Assembly (NCBI GenBank): GCA_963920525.1
Contig: OY986439.1
Coordinates: forward strand, 45,854,982 to 45,918,981
DNA: 64,000 nt
Origin: Dichetophora obliterata
Taxonomy: Eukaryota > Arthropoda > Insecta > Diptera > Sciomyzidae
Reading direction: 5' to 3'
The position numbers and the translations under genes are program-made. Every line of letters begins with the position of its first letter. Within the stretch, counting starts at the first letter, position 1. A model generated the notes under the pieces. The model did no database searches, was not told where the DNA came from, and saw nothing but the letters and a program-made list of their open reading frames with translations. Shown piece after piece: positions 57,761 through 64,000 of this stretch.

Positions 57761-60700
57761 GTATGTAAAACAAAAGTCAAAATTTTTGTTTATTTGTAAT
57801 TGATAAATATTATAAGCTTCAAAAGTTAAATCAACTTAATACATATTATTATTGTTTAACGTAAAAATACTAATGATTATACTCATTAATAAGTTTAAAA
57901 ATTGTATTTTGTAAATTTTATAATTTTGTGAATTTGAACACTTTTCTTAGATTGAATTAAATTTAATACACAGAAAATGTTGACAAAAAATCAACGAAAC
58001 GTCGGTACGGTAAAATGAATTGAAATTATTTTAATTGCATTTAAACTCTGATCAAAAAATATATTTCTTCAATCATCTAATTTTATAAAAATTTGATCTC
58101 AAACCACTTCCTTAATTTATTACATTTCTACAAACATATGTTTTCAAAACCAACAAATTTGCTTTTCATGAAATGTTTTATTGTTTTTAAAATGAAAATC
58201 TATTAACGAGTAATTTCCCACTTTAATTATCAGATATTATATTTTATTAAAATAGTTTTTCAGAATTTATTATTTATTTGTTTAATTGTTTATTTTTATT
58301 TTTTTTTTATTTTATTATTAGTGATATTTTTAATAACTCCAAGAACTTCGAAGTATTTTGCTCGATGCAACTTTGTTTTTATTTCGAAAATTCATCTAAA
58401 AATCTCGAAGTAGTAATGAAAAGTGTCATATCAGAAATATCAGCAAAGTAGTTTTGTTTGCCTTTTTAAATTTTACATAGAATTTGAAAGATTCTTGAAT
58501 TTCTTTACTTTTGTCAGTTACAAAAAAAAAAATCACATTTGCTTGAGCATTTCAAACATTAACAATATTTACGAGATTTAAAAAACATGAAAATTTTATT
58601 CTTTATGTATCAAATTATAATGAAAACTAAAATTAAAACGCTTTTATAAATTCACTATTGTTATTAAATATAGCTGTATTCAGCGAATAACAGTTAAGTC
58701 TATTAAAAAATATTTTTGTATAATATTCTAACCCTCACGCATTTTATTTTGTGACTCTTTTCTTTATTTTGTGACCTCTTCCAAAAAGAGACTAGTATGA
58801 AATTATCTGCAATTGTACCGAATTTAATATACCCCACAGCCATGATTTTGTGTTTTTAAGGTATTAAATGTTAAATTTTTTTATAACGTCACTTTTTACA
58901 GGTCATCCTTAAATCCAAATTTTCCAAATTTCAAATTCAGTGCTCGTTTTAATTTCAATGCTAAATTGTAAAATATCTAGTGTAACATTTTAATTTTTGT
59001 AGAATATATGAAGGTTTTCCCGAGCAAAAATAAAAACTGTTCTAGCTAAAGCCAAACAGCGGCTGAACAAAGCCTTATTTTGAATGTTTTTCTGGGCCGT
59101 ACAAGAATAGATCTTTTTTGCCAAACAACGACCGCACAGAGGCCATTTTCAAATAAACTCGACTATACAACAGTGATTATTCTACAATGAAAATGAGCAG
59201 CTTTTTTAACCTAACTTCAAACGCAAAACCAATTCTCTTGCGTCACACACAAGTAGCGATACTAACTATGAACATCAGCATAGCATACGTTTGCTGTTGA
59301 ATAAAAATTTTCAAAAATTTGGTGGCTTACAGTGGCATTACAACTTAATTTAGGCCTTGTACAGACAGTATTAGACCCAACTTTAGACCGCAGGCTTTTT
59401 GGAATATTTCAAGGTCATGTCCGTCCCTTGCACGGCCGTGCAGCTCATGTTCGATCGCTGTTCGACCGCTGTTCGCCCGCTAATATTTGCTCTCGGGTTG
59501 ATGTTGATATGATGATGCCATTTTGTATGGAAGTTGTAGGTCATTCAGTTTTTCTTAATTATGAACAGTGACTTTATAATAAAGAAACATATTTGCAAAA
59601 TTTAAAGGCATTGCACTAATTTTTGTGGAATTTCAAAATATTTTGGGGCTTAGATAAAGTCTTTTTGTATGGGATGTATTTGTGGTTTTATCAGTCATAT
59701 ATTCGTGTGCGAGATATTGATACATCTCATTCTCAAAATACATATTTGAAAATAATTTTAATAATATTTTACGGTTTTGATAACGTCACTTTGTATGAAA
59801 GGTAGGCATGGTTTTCATACGATTTAGCTCACTTTTGAATCTGACGATAATTTAAAAAAAAAACTTTAAAATTTCGGTTATATTGACAGACAGACGGATA
59901 GACATGGCTACATCGACTCAAAAGTTTAGACTGCTCAAAAATATAGACAGCTTTTTATACCTGCCAAGCCTGCTATGGACGTTACAAACAGGGCTAACAA
60001 GTAAATACGCAATACGCGTGAGGATATGAAAATCCTAACAAGTATAATAAGGATTTAAATATTCTTTGTATACGAAAATTTTTCCATTAAAAGCTACACT
60101 TTAAGTCGTTCAAGAGATGTCTGCAACTTATATCTTTATAGAAAAGTTATAAGTGTTTGCGACTTAACATATAACATAATACTAGTCTGAAGTTGCTTCT
60201 ACTGCAATCTACCATTATTTGAGAAAATAATATGACCTTACTCTGTATACTATATTATTTTTTTTTTCTTTTTTGTATGCTGTTATTTGAGAATATTAAT
60301 AGTTTTTTACATGTCAAAATTAAAATTATTTGTTGCCAAAAACATTAAGAGGGCATTGTTCTTAACAAACAAGCATTGCTCTTACTGATTCCTTACATAC
60401 TAGACTATTTTTCAAGAATTTGAAGCTCACTAAATAGTGTTGAGTAAGAATATTTTAGATGAAAATCGATACCTTCTCCGGATTTCGCTATTCAAGTTCG
60501 GTATTCTTTTTTATTTTTAATTTTTGTAATTATTTTAAGATATGTTTTTCTTATTTTTTTCCATCTCTGGATTTTGCTATTAATATTCTTATTTAGTTTT
60601 TGTAATTATTTTAAGTTACTTCAAATGTTTTTTAATTTTTTTTAGCTTGATTTGTATTTTGCTTATTATTTTAGAAAATATTTTAGTCTTAACTCTAAAA

Positions 60701-60788
60701 ATTGAATGCATTAATTAGTTGTAAAAAAAGATAAACTCTTCTTTCAGATAATTTCTATAAAATTCTGTGTCTTCTTTGCTATTTTCAG
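57761..60788. other. Intron upstream of the main coding exon
   Basis: From donor GTATGT at 57761 to a strong acceptor (CTTTGCTATTTTCAG, ending 60788). A weaker acceptor CTTTCAG ends at 60747. AT-rich, with one CCCGAG-family element and a fragment of the GACAGACGGATAGACA repeat. Confidence 0.5.
59019..59497 (+). mobile_element. CCCGAG-ended repeat family, copy 4 (most complete, 479 bp)
   Basis: It starts CCCGAGCAAAAATA and ends TAATATTTGCTCTCGGG, so the termini are inverted repeats (CCCGAG, then AAATA after two or three extra bases). The body has AGCCAAACAGCGGCTGAACA, GGGCCGTACAAG, CAGTGATTATTCTACAATGA and, on the other side, GGCCTTGTACAG, CCTTGCACGGCCGTGC, GACCGCTGTTCGCCCGCTAA. No transposase, and no target duplication I trust. 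Confidence 0.7.
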
Positions 60789-61575
60789 TTGGTGGTTGCA
60801 CAGCACGAGCAACCAATAACTACATCAAAACGGCACAAGCTACACAGAGACACGCCCCCCAGCTCAAAGCCACACATTATTGTTGTTTGGGTGGCAGTGC
60901 AGCAAACAACGACAGCAAACAGTCAAGCAGCAGCAAATACAGCAAAAAAATAAGTAGCAATCGTCAGCCTTACACCAACTTGTTGCTAATTGCTGCAATG
61001 ACATTAGCAACATTAGCGCAACAACAACAAATTGCCGCTGGCTACAAGCTGCCAGAGGTTGAGCTAACAGCTGCATCATCATCATCATTGTCGTCATCGT
61101 CATCATCAGAAGCATCTGCAGAATCATCATCATCCGTGGAGTTGCCACATTTGCATAGTAGTATTCTTTATGATCAGGCCAACATGCGTCGTACGCGCCT
61201 GCGCAAACGTCACAGCAATCATTTGTATTTCGATAGTCATTTGCATGAGAGCTCAACAGCGCTAGAATGGCAAAATCCATGTGGCGGCTTCTATGATCCA
61301 ATGCATGATGATGGCAATGCGGGATTTGGACATCATGAGACCTTACCGCTGCGCTTTGTAAGTCACAATACAAATATTTCTAAGCGATACTTTCTAAATT
61401 CAATGTGTATTTTTTTTTTAACTTGCAGTATATTAAGCCGCTGCGTCTGTCCACACGTCAAGAATATCGCACGCTCAATGAAACCCTGCATACCATCGAT
61501 ATCAGTGACATAGAGATGTGGCGAAGTCATAGGCAAAACTATAGATTTCTGCCAAATCTGAAGCGCAACTCAAGT
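60789..61575 (+). CDS. Host gene, two coding exons (60789-61357, 61429-61575): predicted secreted or membrane-anchored precursor, family unknown
   Basis: Exon 60789-61357 (acceptor TTTTCAG, donor GTAAGT) and exon 61429-61575 (acceptor ACTTGCAG, donor GTAAGT) are joined in phase 0 across a 71-bp intron. Codon use is richer in G+C than the surroundings. Joined to the 48-kb exon, the product would be about 250 residues to this point. From the N-terminus: a Cys/Asn/Ser-rich stretch, a hydrophobic run NLLLIAAMTLATLA (signal anchor or late signal peptide), a serine tract from TCA repeats (61077-61130), a basic furin-like site MRRTRLRKRH, then LEWQNPCGGFYDP with a single Cys, LPLRF|YIKPLRLSTRQEYR, and sequons NETL and NSS. 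If translation starts at ATG 60997 the hydrophobic run is cut short. The order anchor, serine tract, basic cleavage site and glycosylated tail suggests a processed extracellular ligand or matrix protein. That is inference, and no family was recognised. The 3' exons are not established. Confidence 0.75.
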
Positions 61576-62014
61576 GTAAGTTTTCACAAAAATTTCTTGT
61601 TAAAAAATAATTCCATAAAGTAAAGCACACACCAAGCAGTTGATCGCTATTTCAATTCTAAGTTAGCTTGAGAAAGAAGAGAATACTAATAATTTTAGCA
61701 TTTTTTATATAAGTTTATTGAAATCTCTAAACATGTTCTTTGCGCAAATTATTTCCCAACTAACTCCACTGTCAAATCATTGCAACAACAAGTCAATTTG
61801 TGTTAGCTTTTGGAGGCACTTCATGATCAGTGCTACTACCACGATTTTCTGTTAGCTACTTCTGAAGATCAATTTTTTTTCTGCTTTTGTGCCACTCATT
61901 GCCTTAGTTGTAGTTGCTCTGCACTGTTTTTCTTGCTGCTCAAACACTTTCCACACATAAATTAAACCACGTTGTGCTGCATGCAGCAGCCAGCAAACTT
62001 GTCGAGAATTTCAG

Positions 62015-62421
62015 GCAAGTAGATTCGCTAACTTGACAATCACCGCCCTCGGGGCTTGAGAAAGCATAAAGAAGAGGGAAAAACAGCTACAGCACAGCAA
62101 CAACAACAACAACAAGAACTACTTCCATTAACAACAAACCTAACGACCAAAGACTTTAACCATGGGTGCTCGCACTTGCAACGCCAGGGCCTATCATTAG
62201 TTGCACAAACCGACGCGACGTGCGATCAACGATCGATGATAGCATTTAACAGTCCCCACAGCAGCCACAACAGCAACAACAATAACAGCCATTTTAGACA
62301 ATATGCCAGAACATTTGACTCCAGTCATCCACCGTCGTTGCTGGTCGCATTGCAGCCCTTGAAAGAACACTTGCAGAGCATCAGCTCTTCAACAAGTGTG
62401 GCAACGCCAACCAGTTTGTGA
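62015..62421 (+). other. Possible further exon or low-complexity ORF of the host gene
   Basis: An acceptor-like GAATTTCAG ends at 62014. Read on in phase 0 from 61575, it gives ASRFANLTITALGA then TGA (62057-62059), which would end the protein. Overlapping it, a different frame is open from 62032 to 62421, with a polyglutamine run (CAG/CAA, 62095-62117) and Asn/Ser-rich sequence. A donor-like GTGAGT begins at 62418. The two readings exclude each other in one transcript. A terminal exon, an alternative exon, or intronic opa sequence are all possible. Confidence 0.3.
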
Positions 62422-62429
62422 GTAGTTGT

Positions 62430-64000
62430 AGCTCATCACTAGCTTCTAGTTTTAATTTTACTCATTATTTTTTTGTTGTTCCTAAATGCCACCAAGAGTT
62501 TATGTTGTTAGACTATGAATTGGGGCTCAGTTGAGATGATTTTGTTCAGTTAAAAGGGCTTATTTTAGTTAAAAAAAAATTCGTCTTATTCCCAAATTAT
62601 AGTTGATTAAATTTACTGAATATCGTTTTTTTAATTAACAATAAATTTGAGCAATTTTTTTTTTTTATTTAGAAAATTAATTGAAAAATTGTACAAATAT
62701 CTTTTAAAGTTGATTTTTTTGAAAACTATCTAAGTGATCTTACTGATCCATCATTTTAAAATCAATTGATCATATTTACTCTCGTATAGCTCTAAGTTTA
62801 TCTAAATTAATACAAAAGTTATCCCAAATCACTCCAAAAGTTTTGAAAAAGAATAGAAATACTCTGTATTAGTTCACAATAATGCGCTTATCATGTCAAA
62901 ATTTCATGCCAAGAAATTGTTTAAAATTTTCGATCAATTCCGTAAATAAATTAGAAAACTCTTTGTTAGTAATATTACTTTAAAAATAGTCTGAAGTAGC
63001 TTCACCGCCTATTTATGTTACGATAAATTGCATTTTATAAAATTTCTATTAAAATAAGGGGTAAAAATAATATTTATTTGATATGAAAAATTCAAGAATA
63101 ACTTTTTTATTTTGAAAAAGAATTTTATTTTGAAAAAGAATTTTATTTTGAAAATTAATTTTCTTAAATAAATTTTGTTAAAGAAACTTTGTTACGTACT
63201 AAAATTTTGTTAAATATTTTTTTTGTTCAATTCCCATTCAAATTTTGTTTCGAAATTTATTTGTTTATTGAAATAACATTATTTTTGAACAATATTGTTT
63301 TTATTCCTGGAATAAAGTTTATGTTTTGGACAAAATTATTGTGTGCCTATATAATCGGTTAAAATTATGATTTTTTTTATTTTATTCTCTTTTGAGTGTA
63401 GAAAGATTTAAAATGAGCATCGATAACAAGATATCTTATTACTTAATCATTTACTTTAATTTACTTAAAAATAATAATACTTATGCTTCAGGATCAGTTA
63501 GAATCAATTGCTATTTGTAAAAACAATCATAAAAAATTTCATTTTTTAGATTCATTTAAAATCATAACATTACATTCGTTTTATTCAAACTTTGATCTCC
63601 CATCAAAATATTTAAGTCTACTTCTACTTTTAAAAAATTAAATACTGTACTTAAGCGTACTCGAAATTTACTATTGTACATATAATAATGATATTGATGC
63701 CTCGCGAACTGCGAGCGATCATACAAATTTTTTATTTAAATGCATTTCAAGTCACTTCATTTCATGCGATTAATTTAAATTTTTTAAAAAAAATTCAAAA
63801 ACTAAAACGAAATTGTTGAAAAATTTTCAAAAATAGAGTGTCAACAAATTTGATCAAGAAAAAGTCAATATCACCTCTTTTACGTTTTACAGTTTCAATA
63901 CACAGTCTGTGAAGCTTGTTATTACACAGCCTTAACTTTCCAAATGTCTTAAAATAAGTTAATTAGCATAAGCGCATTAAAATGGTCGACGTATCAAAAG
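62430..64000. other. AT-rich non-coding stretch to the window end
   Basis: Probably intron or 3' flank of the host gene. A small local triplication of TTTTATTTTGAAAA occurs near 63110-63155. No exon was recognised. Confidence 0.45.

Noticed and set aside
60864..61373. 169-codon minus-strand ORF
   Set aside because: Shadow of the spliced + strand coding exon and its TCA serine repeat.
1..64000. LTR retrotransposons, viral insertions, prokaryotic genes or riboswitches
   Set aside because: No protease-RT-integrase order, long terminal repeats, capsid genes, operons or ribosome binding sites were seen.

Overview
This window is nuclear DNA from an insect, most likely a higher fly and possibly a tephritid. 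The evidence is AT-rich non-coding DNA, CAA/CAG-rich opa-type runs, arthropod TCAGT initiators, GTAAGT/TTTCAG introns, jockey-like and RTE-like LINEs, a mariner relic and a tRNA-derived SINE. It has no prokaryotic organisation. It is dominated by transposons. The only convincing host gene is on the + strand in the right third.

Layout. 1-1614 (minus) is a relic of a BED/GTF2IRD2-like hAT transposase with one in-frame stop, cut by the window edge. Seven elements can be delimited by target-site duplications (TSDs) that I read directly, all 8 bp and hAT-like: 1781-3612, 13193-14269, 14695-17371, 18252-20912, 22288-23467, 33394-35200 and 38956-40689. The 14695-17371 element still carries a nearly whole transposase with two stops. 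13193-14269 is an internally deleted copy of 38956-40689. Smaller inverted-repeat elements lie at 5851-6948, 11309-11569, 14362-14521, 29117-30568 (with a second one nested inside), 49425-49692 and 55672-56100. One family with CCCGAG ends occurs four times (12.9, 17.9, 53.9 and 59.2 kb). Another occurs twice (41157-41596 and 52976-53564) and encloses a tRNA-like block.

Retroelements. There are RTE-like fragments at 25.6-26.3 kb (+, reverse transcriptase) and 27.9-28.8 kb (-, endonuclease). A 5'-truncated LINE lies at 35.35-36.67 kb (+). A better preserved jockey-like LINE lies at 42.05-44.18 kb (-) and has landed inside an older repeat with 143-bp tandem units. A tRNA-derived SINE lies at 32455-32700 (-). 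A mariner relic (26.66-27.24 kb) and a second type of hAT relic (31.8-32.4 kb) complete the set.

Host gene. Two promoter-like sites (initiators near 47811 and 57404) lead to first exons ending in good splice donors at 48091 and 57760. Either can splice to a coding exon at 60789-61357, followed by a 71-bp intron and a coding exon at 61429-61575. Only the 48-kb exon supplies an in-frame ATG upstream of exon 2, and its phase fits. The predicted product has a hydrophobic segment, a serine-rich stretch, a furin-like basic site and two N-glycosylation sequons. It looks like a secreted or membrane-anchored precursor. I do not recognise the family, and the 3' end of the gene is not resolved.
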